In this document: piece by piece, positions 57,296 to 64,000 of the stretch | Numbering within the stretch: position 1 is the first letter of the stretch | Layout: each line of letters begins with the position of its first letter | Assembly: GCF_900128905.1 (NCBI RefSeq) | Contig: NZ_FQTV01000016.1 | Coordinates: 38,606 to 102,605 of the forward strand | DNA length: 64,000 nucleotides | Source of the DNA: Bacteroides luti | GTDB taxonomy: Bacteria > Bacteroidota > Bacteroidia > Bacteroidales > Bacteroidaceae | Direction: 5' to 3' | The notes under the pieces: model-generated | What the model saw: the letters and a program-made list of their open reading frames with translations, nothing else | Told to the model about the DNA's origin: nothing | Databases searched by the model: none | Position numbers and translations under genes: made by a program

Positions 57296-57451
57296 TGAGC
57301 GCTCTGCACCATCATAGCTAGTGTTGCCTCTAATCCTTCAATGAGGAATATTCTGCTTTTGAGGGTACAACTTGGGTGAATGTAGTTTGTGGCAATTGGC
57401 TTGTTTACCACTTTTCCCAGATAGGTTAACTTGCTTTGCAAAGAAATATAG

Positions 57452-57544
57452 GTAAGCCCTCGGCCGAAGGCTTATGGGTTCTCGAATAAAGACCCATGGG
57501 TTCTCGACTGAAGGCCCATGGGTTCTGGGCTGCGGGCTTACTTA
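57452..57544 (+). repeat. GC-rich array of four 22-bp units (copy B)
   Basis: Four contiguous 22-bp units fill 57452-57539: the first is gtaagccctcggccgaaggc plus tt, near-palindromic; the next three start with ATGGGTTCT and end in GACCC, GGCCC or GGGCTT. ACTTA follows. This matches copy A at 30436-30531 in unit length, number, order and closing bases, but the orientation is reversed. Each unit can fold on itself through GGG and CCC ends. Confidence 0.8.
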
Positions 57545-57650
57545 GCTGAAGCAGAAAAATGGGGTATCTTATTAAACAGGATGTCATATCCAAGAAAGCT
57601 GAACGAGCTGTTGTTGCTCTAAATACAGTGTTATTGAAACAGCTGTTTAG

Positions 57651-57764
57651 TGGCAGATAACTGATTATTGTAGCAGATAAATTGTAAACAAAGTTTATCT
57701 TCCACTAATTTATAGTATTAATTATCAAACCATTAATACAATTTAGTAGCAGATAGGCAGATAA
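57651..57764 (+). repeat. AT-rich repeat module with GCAGATAA words (copy B)
   Basis: tggcagataa (57651), tagcagataa (57671), then tagtagcagata and ggcagataa at 57745-57764. The 63 bp at 57702-57764 align with 30742-30804 in the same orientation, including both the ctactaa-like start and the ggcagataa end. It lies close to the end of the mgsA operon. No protein or known RNA signal. Confidence 0.7.
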
Positions 57765-57772
57765 AGTGCATG

Positions 57773-57813
57773 AAAAAAGAAACAGGCAGATAAAATCAGA
57801 TTTATCCGCCTGT
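57773..57813 (-). terminator. Terminator after the mtaB-mgsA operon
   Basis: A 13-bp stem with one mismatch (acaggcagataaa / tttatccgcctgt) and a 6-base loop, with a run of A on the plus strand giving the U-tract for the minus-strand transcript. Its arm reuses the ggcagataa word of the adjacent repeat. Confidence 0.75.
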
Positions 57814-57839
57814 ATTCTTTATTATTAAAGCTATGTGTA

Positions 57840-58370
57840 TTAATGACCTTTGCTTACTTTTCTCTTTTCTACGTTTTCAACAGCTTCTGTTACCAGAGGT
57901 TTATTTTCAAAACGTTTTGCATAAGTAGAATAATCAGGACGAGTACGTTGATATTCAGGATCAACGAACAGTGGGCTTGAAATAATATGATCGGCTGTTG
58001 AGCGATTACAGCAGAACACGATATTTTCTACTCCTGCCAAACGGGTCAACGCCTTTACGTCTGTATCATGAGGTTGTAGAGTCATAGGGTCAGTGAAGAA
58101 GAACAGATAATCAATTTCACCATCCACAATGCGAGAACCCATTTGTTGGTCGCCACCAAGCGGACCAGATTTTAATATTGTGATATCCCATTCAATATCA
58201 GGGTGCTTTTCTTTCAAAGCTTCGCGAATCAACGTACCGGTAGTTCCTGTACAATAAAACTTGTGTCCCATCATCAGCTCAGAGTTCCAAATAACCCATT
58301 CAATAAGGTCTTTTTTCATACCATCATGAGCTACCAGACCAATCTTTCTAACTAGTTTTTCCATAATCAA
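57840..58370 (-). CDS. mgsA: Methylglyoxal synthase
   Basis: A 176-residue enzyme that turns dihydroxyacetone phosphate into methylglyoxal and phosphate, a bypass of lower glycolysis when phosphate is scarce. It begins with KIGLVAHDGMKKDL, has YCTGTTGTLI and the phosphate-binding LKSGPLGGDQQMG with the catalytic Asp, and FFTDPMTLQPHDTDVKAL. The C-terminal 25 residues go past the usual family end. It is the last gene of a four-gene operon. The start may be MIMEKL or the second ATG 6 bp later. Confidence 0.95.
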   Translation of the reverse strand: MIMEKLVRKIGLVAHDGMKKDLIEWVIWNSELMMGHKFYCTGTTGTLIREALKEKHPDIEWDITILKSGPLGGDQQMGSRIVDGEIDYLFFFTDPMTLQPHDTDVKALTRLAGVENIVFCCNRSTADHIISSPLFVDPEYQRTRPDYSTYAKRFENKPLVTEAVENVEKRKVSKGH

Positions 58371-58371
58371 T

Positions 58372-59406
58372 TTATTTTAAGTAAAACCTATCTATTTGAG
58401 AGAAATATTTCTTCCCTCTCAAGTAATAGTGCACTAAAATACTCTTTTTTATCTGTTCGGGAACAACCTGGAGAGAAGTTTTTTCCAAATTTTCTTTCCG
58501 GGATGGTCTAAAATCCCTTCTTATAGCACGATATTCTTTGCGAGCTTGTAACACAGCTGTCATATTTGCCACTCCACCTTTTAACAAAAAGGAAAAGGCT
58601 GCCACGTAATCTAACATGCAGCGCACAGTCATTACATACCTCAGTTCGTTCTCCGGAAGATTTTTATAGAGCATTAAAAGATTATTCCTGAAATTAAGAA
58701 ATGTTTTCCTTGGGTTTTCTTTTTTCAGAGTAGCTCCTCCCACATGATATACTACACTCTGTGGTACACAAACCAATCCTCTACCACGGCTTCTCAACCG
58801 CCAGCAAAGATCAATCTCTTCCATGTGCGCAAAGAAGCGGCCATCAAGTCCTCCAACATTCCAATAATCGGCCGATCGGATAAAGAGCGATGCTCCGGTA
58901 GCCCAGAACACGGGAATAATATCATTATATTGACCATTATCCTTTTCAACCACACCCATAATACGTCCTCTGCAGAAAGGATATCCAAAATGATCGATAT
59001 ACCCACCGCAAGCACCGGCATATTCAAAATAATCTTTCTGTCGCCAGCTTAAAATCTTTGGTTGGCAAGCTGCCACTTCTGGATGCGAATCCAGATAATC
59101 AATCATTGGTTCCAGCCAATGCTCCGTTACCTCTACATCCGAGTTAAGAAGAACATAATATTCTGCCTCAATTTGAGCCAGTGCCTTATTATATCCATCA
59201 GCAAAACCACTATTTTCATTCAGCAAAACCTGCTTTACAGAGGGAAATTCTTCATTTAGTACTGCCAGCGAATTATCAGTAGAACCATTATCGGCTACAT
59301 AAACATCTACTCCGCTTAGTGCAGAATAACTTATAACTGAAGGAAGAAACTTACGAAGCATCTCACTTCCATTCCAATTCAATATAACAACAGCAACTTT
59401 ACTCAT
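58372..59406 (-). CDS. Glycosyltransferase family 2
   Basis: A 344-residue GT-A glycosyltransferase, probably using a nucleotide sugar to build a cell-surface glycan. It has VAVVILNWNG at the start, VADNGSTDNS, and the metal-binding LNSDVEV, followed by GLDGRFFAHMEEIDLCWR, a pattern of the rhamnosyltransferase-like GT2 branch. No membrane helix is clear. It overlaps the acyltransferase gene by 4 bp and mgsA follows after 1 bp. Confidence 0.92.
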   Translation of the reverse strand: MSKVAVVILNWNGSEMLRKFLPSVISYSALSGVDVYVADNGSTDNSLAVLNEEFPSVKQVLLNENSGFADGYNKALAQIEAEYYVLLNSDVEVTEHWLEPMIDYLDSHPEVAACQPKILSWRQKDYFEYAGACGGYIDHFGYPFCRGRIMGVVEKDNGQYNDIIPVFWATGASLFIRSADYWNVGGLDGRFFAHMEEIDLCWRLRSRGRGLVCVPQSVVYHVGGATLKKENPRKTFLNFRNNLLMLYKNLPENELRYVMTVRCMLDYVAAFSFLLKGGVANMTAVLQARKEYRAIRRDFRPSRKENLEKTSLQVVPEQIKKSILVHYYLRGKKYFSQIDRFYLK

Positions 59407-60293
59407 CGTTCCACATTTTGTCGTTTATGCTTCCAGCGCTTATGTGACCAGAACCAATATCCGGGTTCGCGGATTATTGTTTGTTCCACCTTACGTGCAA
59501 ACATCTCCGTAATCTCTCCTTTAACTGTCTGTTTGGGGAATTCCACCATCAGTTCGAATATAGCTTCGCAATAACCTCGTTTTTCTTTTTTCAGCTCGCA
59601 ATAAAAAACAGGAAAATCCATCATGCGGGCAATGCGCTCTCCTCCATCCATGAAAGAAGTTTCCTGATGCAGGAAGTTTGTCCAGAAATGAAGGCTGTTT
59701 TTATTTGGAGACTGATCGGCAATCAATCCCAATGCCAGTTTCTTGCTTTCCTTTCTAGCCTTTATAACTTCTTTTACCGCTTCGTGTTTAGGAACGTTAT
59801 AACCTCCAAAGCTGGAGCGGGCACGTTTAAACAGTTCATCAATGTATTTATTCTTGATAGGTTTATATACTTGCATAGGGATATCTCCCTCTTTCATGAT
59901 GGAGCCCATGGCAACAGTCCATTCAAAGTTTGCATAGTGAGGCATCATTACAACAATTCCTCCATACTTCTCTATCATTTCAAGATACTGCTCTGTGTTC
60001 TTAAATGTAATCCGGCGGAGCAGTTCATCTTTAGAAAGAAAGGGCATCTTTACACTTTCAAGCATATAATCACAGATATAATGATAGTACTTACGCTCTA
60101 TAACTTTTAGTTCGTCAGCTGATTTCTCAGGAAAAGAGTTTCGCAGATTCTGTCGGACAACCTTTTTCCGGTAGCCAACAACCTTATACATGAATACATA
60201 CAGAAGATCAGAAAATTTATATAGTACATTAAAAGGCATGATGGCCAGCAACCATATACCTAAATATGCAAATATGTAGACTAACTTCGACAT
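59403..60293 (-). CDS. Lipid A biosynthesis-type acyltransferase (LpxL/HtrB family)
   Basis: A 296-residue inner-membrane acyltransferase that adds a secondary acyl chain to lipid A. A membrane helix at the start (about 5-25) is followed by the family catalytic segment MMPHYANFEW with His and a downstream acidic residue, and later LGLIADQSPNKNSLHFWTNF. The length is typical of LpxL-like proteins. It overlaps the GT2 gene and follows mtaB after 3 bp, so the operon joins tRNA modification with envelope synthesis. Confidence 0.92.
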   Translation of the reverse strand: MSKLVYIFAYLGIWLLAIMPFNVLYKFSDLLYVFMYKVVGYRKKVVRQNLRNSFPEKSADELKVIERKYYHYICDYMLESVKMPFLSKDELLRRITFKNTEQYLEMIEKYGGIVVMMPHYANFEWTVAMGSIMKEGDIPMQVYKPIKNKYIDELFKRARSSFGGYNVPKHEAVKEVIKARKESKKLALGLIADQSPNKNSLHFWTNFLHQETSFMDGGERIARMMDFPVFYCELKKEKRGYCEAIFELMVEFPKQTVKGEITEMFARKVEQTIIREPGYWFWSHKRWKHKRQNVER

Positions 60294-60296
60294 CTG

Positions 60297-61616
60297 TTAT
60301 TCAATTATAGTACCTTTCAAAGCTGTTTCATCTTCGTTGAATTCTCCTAAACAGACTTTCACCAGGTGGTTGTCTAATTTAGGTTTACTTTCCACTTCAA
60401 CCCGGATATAATTATCAGTAAATCCATGCATCGGTGCACCTGCTTTAGGTTTCTCCATAAGAACAGTCATAGTTTCTCCTATTCTCTTTGCATAGAATGC
60501 TTTTGTCTTTTCATCGGAGAGAGCCAGTAATCTCTGACTTCTTTGATGTTTCACCTCTGGAGTAACCACATAGTCAATATTCAAAGCCTGCGTATTCGGG
60601 CGTTCTGAATAACTAAACACATGAAGCTGGCTAACATCGAGTCCCTGGATAAATTCGTATGCTTTTTCAAAATATTCATCAGTTTCTCCACGTGTACCAA
60701 CAATCACATCGACTCCAATAAAAGCATCGGGCATCAATTCTTTAATCTTTCTAATTTTTCCGGCAAAAAGCTCCGTATCATATCTGCGTCGCATCAGTTT
60801 CAATACTTCATCGCTACCTGATTGAAGCGGAATATGAAAATGAGGCATAAAGCTGCGCGACTTAGAAACATATTCAATAATTTCATCAGTCAGCAGGTTT
60901 GGCTCAATAGAAGAGATACGATAACGTTCAATTCCCTGCACCTTATCCAATGCTTTTACCAGCTCAAAGAAACTCTCGCCAGTTGTTCTTCCAAAATCGC
61001 CAATGTTCACACCTGTAAGTACAATCTCTTTTCCTCCGTCAGCAGCAGCTTGTTCAGCTTGTTCGACCATTGAAGCGATAGTTCCGTTGCGGCTTCTTCC
61101 ACGTGCCAAAGGGATAGTACAATATGAACAGAAGTAATCGCATCCATCCTGCACTTTAAGGAAATACCGCGTACGGTCTCCTCTTGAACACGATGGAGCA
61201 AAAGAACGAATATCTTTGAAGGAAGAAGCTACAGCCTCTCCTTTATCATGTTTATGCAAATCGCCCAGATGCTTCAGCAAATCTTTTTTCTGTTCGGCAC
61301 CTAACACAACATCAACGCCTTCAATTTCGGCCACCTGATCGGGTTTTAACTGAGCATAACAACCTGTTACAACAATAAAAGCATCGGGGTGCTGCTTCCG
61401 AAACCGATGAATAGCCTGACGACATTTCTTATCGGCCACTTCAGTCACAGAACAAGTATTAATAACGCAAATATCAGCCTTTTCGCCTTTTCTTGCCGTA
61501 CGCACACCTGCCTCTTTAAGAGTCTTGCCAATTGTAGAGGTCTCCGAGAAGTTTAATTTGCAGCCTAATGTATAATAAACAGCTGTTTTATCCTGAAATA
61601 TAGAGGTATCTATCAT
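60297..61616 (-). CDS. mtaB: tRNA t6A37 methylthiotransferase (MtaB)
   Basis: A 439-residue radical-SAM enzyme that adds a methylthio group to N6-threonylcarbamoyladenosine 37 of tRNA. The N-terminal UPF0004 domain holds a second iron-sulfur cluster through Cys19, Cys55 and Cys86. The radical-SAM motif is Cys159-xxx-Cys163-xx-Cys166 (CDYFCSYC). A TRAM domain ends the protein. The close relative MiaB differs in details of these regions, and the order and spacing here fit MtaB. It is the first gene of the operon and has a -7 box (61641-61648) 24 bp before the start. Confidence 0.93.
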   Translation of the reverse strand: MIDTSIFQDKTAVYYTLGCKLNFSETSTIGKTLKEAGVRTARKGEKADICVINTCSVTEVADKKCRQAIHRFRKQHPDAFIVVTGCYAQLKPDQVAEIEGVDVVLGAEQKKDLLKHLGDLHKHDKGEAVASSFKDIRSFAPSCSRGDRTRYFLKVQDGCDYFCSYCTIPLARGRSRNGTIASMVEQAEQAAADGGKEIVLTGVNIGDFGRTTGESFFELVKALDKVQGIERYRISSIEPNLLTDEIIEYVSKSRSFMPHFHIPLQSGSDEVLKLMRRRYDTELFAGKIRKIKELMPDAFIGVDVIVGTRGETDEYFEKAYEFIQGLDVSQLHVFSYSERPNTQALNIDYVVTPEVKHQRSQRLLALSDEKTKAFYAKRIGETMTVLMEKPKAGAPMHGFTDNYIRVEVESKPKLDNHLVKVCLGEFNEDETALKGTIIE

Positions 61617-61640
61617 AATCTTTTAAACATAAATCCGGTG

Positions 61641-61648
61641 CAAAGTTA
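61641..61648 (-). promoter_or_regulatory. -7 promoter box for the mtaB operon
   Basis: TAACTTTG on the minus strand matches TAnnTTTG. No -33 TTTG was found. Confidence 0.45.
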
Positions 61649-61726
61649 CACATTATTATAATTAAAAGTTGTTATAGAACTATTTACTTTCTTGAGGGAA
61701 CATTTCTGTGTATGAAATATTATGTC

Positions 61727-61734
61727 TATTTTCG
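61727..61734 (+). promoter_or_regulatory. Possible -7 box for the acyl-CoA synthetase gene
   Basis: TATTTTCG is one base from TAnnTTTG, and TCTG lies 18 bp upstream. It falls inside the first codons of the longest frame, which would favour the later ATG at 61758. Confidence 0.3.
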
Positions 61735-61757
61735 CACAAATTTTAAGCAAACGTGCA

Positions 61758-63431
61758 ATGATAAAAGAAAACTTTATCAAGCTATACGAAAATAGCTATA
61801 AAGAAAACTGGGATCTGCCTTGTTATACTGATTATGGAGAAGGCATTACATTTACATACGGAGAAGTTGCTGAAGAAATAGCCAAACTACATCTTTTATT
61901 TCATCACTGCAATCTGAGACGCGGAGATAAAATTGCCATTATAGGCAAAAACAATTCACGTTGGTGCATTGCTTATATGGCAACAATTACATTCGGCGCA
62001 ATAGTAGTGCCCATCCTGCAAGATTTTAATCCCGACGATGTGCATCACATTGTTAATCATTCCGAATCTGTATTCCTTTTCACCAGTGACACTATCTGGG
62101 ATACACTAGAAGAAGAAAAGCTGGATGAAATCAGAGGAGTTTTTTCATTAACTGACTTCAGGTGCTTGCATCAACGAGACGGCGAAACTATCCAGAAATT
62201 TGTAAAACACATGGATGAAGCCGCAAATAAAGCATATCCACAAGGATTTAGTAAAGAAAACATTGAATACACGACCTTATCTAACGATAAAGTGATGCTC
62301 CTTAACTATACCTCGGGTACAACAGGTTTTAGTAAAGGGGTAATGCTTACAGGAAACAACCTGGCAGGAAATGTAACTTACGGAATTCGCACTGAACTAC
62401 TTAAACGCGGAGATAGTGTTTTATCATTCCTTCCTTTGGCTCACGCATATGGATGTGCGTTCGACTTTCTTACTGCTACCGCCGTTGGAACACATGTTAC
62501 TTTATTAGGGAAAACCCCTTCTCCAAAAATTCTGATGAAAGCTTTTGAAGAGGTTCGTCCTAACCTTATCATAACTGTTCCTCTTGTTATCGAAAAAATA
62601 TATAAGAACGTAATCCAGCCTCTTATTAATAAAAAAGGAATGAAGTGGGCTCTGAATATTCCTTTATTAGACTCGCAAATTTATACTCAAATTCGCAAGA
62701 AACTAATAGACGCTCTTGGTGGACGTTTCAAAGAGGTTATTATTGGCGGAGCAGCCATGAATCCTGAAGTTGTTGACTTCTTCTATAAAATAAAGTTTCC
62801 ATTCACTATTGGTTACGGAATGACTGAATGTGGTCCACTAATAAGCCACAGCCCATGGAACGAATTTATTCCAGGTTCTTCGGGCAAGATTCTGGATATT
62901 ATGGAAGTCAGGATTGACTCTGAAGACGCATATAACATTACCGGCGAAATTCAGGTAAAAGGTGAAAACGTAATGAAAGGCTATTATAAAAACGAGGAAG
63001 CCACAAATGAAGTCTTTACAGAAGATGGATGGCTCAAAACAGGCGACCTTGGAACAATAGACGTTGATGGCAACATATATATAAGAGGAAGAAGCAAAAC
63101 TATGATTCTTAGTTCAAGCGGACAAAACATCTTCCCTGAAGAAATAGAAGCTAAACTAAACAACCTTCCATTCGTTACCGAAAGCTTAATTATAGAACGA
63201 AATAAGAAATTAGTGGCTCTTGTTTATCCGGATTTTGAAACCCTTGACTCCCTTGGACTAAACCATGAAGACAATTTAAAAACAATCATGGATGAGAATC
63301 TTAAAAGTTTGAATAAGATAGTAGCAAACTATGAAAAGGTAAGCCAGATTCAAATCTATCCTACAGCATTTGAGAAAACGCCCAAAAAGAGCGTCAAAAG
63401 GTACTTATATAACAGTATTGCAGAAGATTAA
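61758..63431 (+). CDS. AMP-forming long-chain acyl-CoA synthetase
   Basis: A 557-residue ANL-superfamily enzyme that activates a fatty acid to acyl-AMP and then acyl-CoA. It has the phosphate loop YTSGTTGFSKG, the AMP-binding segment GYGMTECGP, the hinge TGDLGTIDVDGNIYIRGR, and the C-terminal lysine segment TPKKSVKR. The length is somewhat below FadD of E. coli. The frame opens at 61722, but the possible promoter and the match to MIKENFIKLYENSYKENW-type starts suggest 61758. It is a single gene; no terminator is clear. Confidence 0.92.
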   Translation: MIKENFIKLYENSYKENWDLPCYTDYGEGITFTYGEVAEEIAKLHLLFHHCNLRRGDKIAIIGKNNSRWCIAYMATITFGAIVVPILQDFNPDDVHHIVNHSESVFLFTSDTIWDTLEEEKLDEIRGVFSLTDFRCLHQRDGETIQKFVKHMDEAANKAYPQGFSKENIEYTTLSNDKVMLLNYTSGTTGFSKGVMLTGNNLAGNVTYGIRTELLKRGDSVLSFLPLAHAYGCAFDFLTATAVGTHVTLLGKTPSPKILMKAFEEVRPNLIITVPLVIEKIYKNVIQPLINKKGMKWALNIPLLDSQIYTQIRKKLIDALGGRFKEVIIGGAAMNPEVVDFFYKIKFPFTIGYGMTECGPLISHSPWNEFIPGSSGKILDIMEVRIDSEDAYNITGEIQVKGENVMKGYYKNEEATNEVFTEDGWLKTGDLGTIDVDGNIYIRGRSKTMILSSSGQNIFPEEIEAKLNNLPFVTESLIIERNKKLVALVYPDFETLDSLGLNHEDNLKTIMDENLKSLNKIVANYEKVSQIQIYPTAFEKTPKKSVKRYLYNSIAED

Positions 63432-63502
63432 ATATGTTATAAAACATCCTCAAATGGAGAACAAAATAAAAAACTAAAAAAAAAATTGAAAATAATTCGA
63501 TA

Positions 63503-63538
63503 TTTTGATACAACATATCAAAAAAGTACATACATTTG
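63503..63538 (+). promoter_or_regulatory. Promoter and palindrome before the alanine-rich lipoprotein gene
   Basis: TACATTTG (63531-63538) is a consensus -7 box, with TTTG 23 bp upstream (63504-63507). A perfect 8-bp inverted repeat, ttttgata and tatcaaaa (63503-63510 and 63516-63523), overlaps the -33 box and could be an operator. Confidence 0.5.
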
Positions 63539-63590
63539 CAACGTTTTAATAAAGCAATTAATTGTATTACAGATTTAAAAATCAAAGAAA

Positions 63591-63806
63591 ATGAAAAAGT
63601 TAGTATTAATGTTCGTTGCTATTGCAGCAGTTTCTTTCGCATCTTGTGGTAACAAAGCAGCAGACCAAGCTGCAAAACAAGCTGATTCAATCAGAATCGC
63701 TGACTCAATCGCAGCAGCAGAAGCTGAAGCAGCAGCAGCAGCAGCAGCTGATTCAACAGCTACTCCTGATAGCGCAGCAGCAGCTACAACTACAACTGCT
63801 CAGTAA
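63591..63806 (+). CDS. Small alanine-rich lipoprotein
   Basis: A 71-residue protein. The signal peptide MKKLVLMFVAIAAVSFAS ends at a lipobox with Cys19. The mature 53 residues are almost wholly Ala, Asp, Ser, Thr, Gln and Glu, with runs of alanine coded mostly by GCA (six GCA codons in a row at 63729-63746). Such low-complexity lipoproteins are found in Bacteroides, but their role is unknown. A promoter with a possible operator and a strong terminator frame it, so it is a real transcription unit. Confidence 0.85.
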   Translation: MKKLVLMFVAIAAVSFASCGNKAADQAAKQADSIRIADSIAAAEAEAAAAAAADSTATPDSAAAATTTTAQ

Positions 63807-63831
63807 TTAGTTACGAACTGTAGAAAATTAA

Positions 63832-63860
63832 AGTCTGGTACTAAGTACCAGGCTTTTTTT
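63832..63860 (+). terminator. Terminator after the alanine-rich lipoprotein gene
   Basis: A 10-bp stem with one G-U pair (agtctggtac / gtaccaggct), a 3-base loop and seven T residues, 25 bp after the stop codon. The last 140 bp of the window hold only a possible -7 box (TAATTTTG, 63917-63924) for a gene beyond it. Confidence 0.88.
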
Positions 63861-64000
63861 ATGCTCATAATTTCAGGTTTTCACTTTTTAAGTACAGACT
63901 ATTTCGGATCAGTCAATAATTTTGTGGGAATGTTAAAAGTTTCATCAGTTTATGCGTAAATTTTAGCCACTCTGTAAAGAAAGAATTTCATATCATTTAC

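Noticed and set aside
57127..57441. Two small reading frames (64 and 76 codons) in the gap before mgsA
   Set aside because: They overlap on opposite strands, cover repeat words and have no start signal or protein-like composition.

Overview
The window looks like a chromosomal segment of a low-GC anaerobic member of the Bacteroidales, probably Bacteroides or a close relative. Supporting signs are many -7 boxes of the form TAnnTTTG (several paired with a -33 TTTG-like box at 18-19 bp), start codons without obvious Shine-Dalgarno sequences, a hybrid two-component system of the one-protein type, pyruvate:ferredoxin oxidoreductase, an EFR1-type flavodoxin-ferredoxin, and proteins with type IX secretion-like C-terminal tails. 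No tRNA, rRNA or CRISPR array was seen. Most of the window is housekeeping or conserved accessory sequence. No large mobile element is present, only a decayed IS3-type end.

Layout. 1-6770: the 3' end of purL, an orphan hybrid sensor/regulator, and a GHL10-like glycosidase. 6870-13820: uvrA, an IS3 remnant, a small barrel protein with a small membrane protein, a second GHL10-like protein with a sorting tail, and a possible ATP-grasp protein. 14100-18970: an AAA ATPase followed by nifJ. 19080-26860: two tandem AraC regulators divergent from a complete RND efflux operon. 26900-30390: EFR1 ferredoxin, Crp-like regulator, acetyltransferase, glutathione peroxidase and an OhrR-type peroxide sensor. 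30870-36240: Fic protein, patatin, Kef-type antiporter and a C1 peptidase. 36370-39450: a hybrid histidine kinase with a periplasmic binding-protein-like sensor. 39790-43580: etfB-etfA-acyl-CoA dehydrogenase operon. 43850-46580: threonine aldolase, pdxH and a TIGR02757 protein. 46770-49580: a lipoprotein and a secreted subtilase. 49650-51180: ECF sigma factor, putative anti-sigma and a divergent membrane protein. 51200-54760: groES-groEL and hisS. 54860-61650: a transglutaminase-like protein, a zinc peptidase and an mtaB-acyltransferase-glycosyltransferase-mgsA operon. 61720-63860: an acyl-CoA synthetase and an alanine-rich lipoprotein.

The least explained content is noncoding. Two distant intergenic regions (30436-30804 and 57165-57813) share a GC-rich array of four exact 22-bp units and a 63-bp AT-rich module ending in GGCAGATAA. 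Two other intergenic regions (13901-13929 and 43634-43707) carry TGTACA sites phased at exactly 22 bp. A fifth region (28955-29080) has a bulged hairpin around 11-bp repeats. These look like dispersed regulatory or repeat families.

Among proteins, the strongest candidates for an undescribed system are the small lipoprotein at 46805, which resembles the propeptide of the subtilase encoded next to it and may be its inhibitor or chaperone, and the ECF sigma locus, whose two divergent promoters have the same TGTAAC-N16-CGTC structure.
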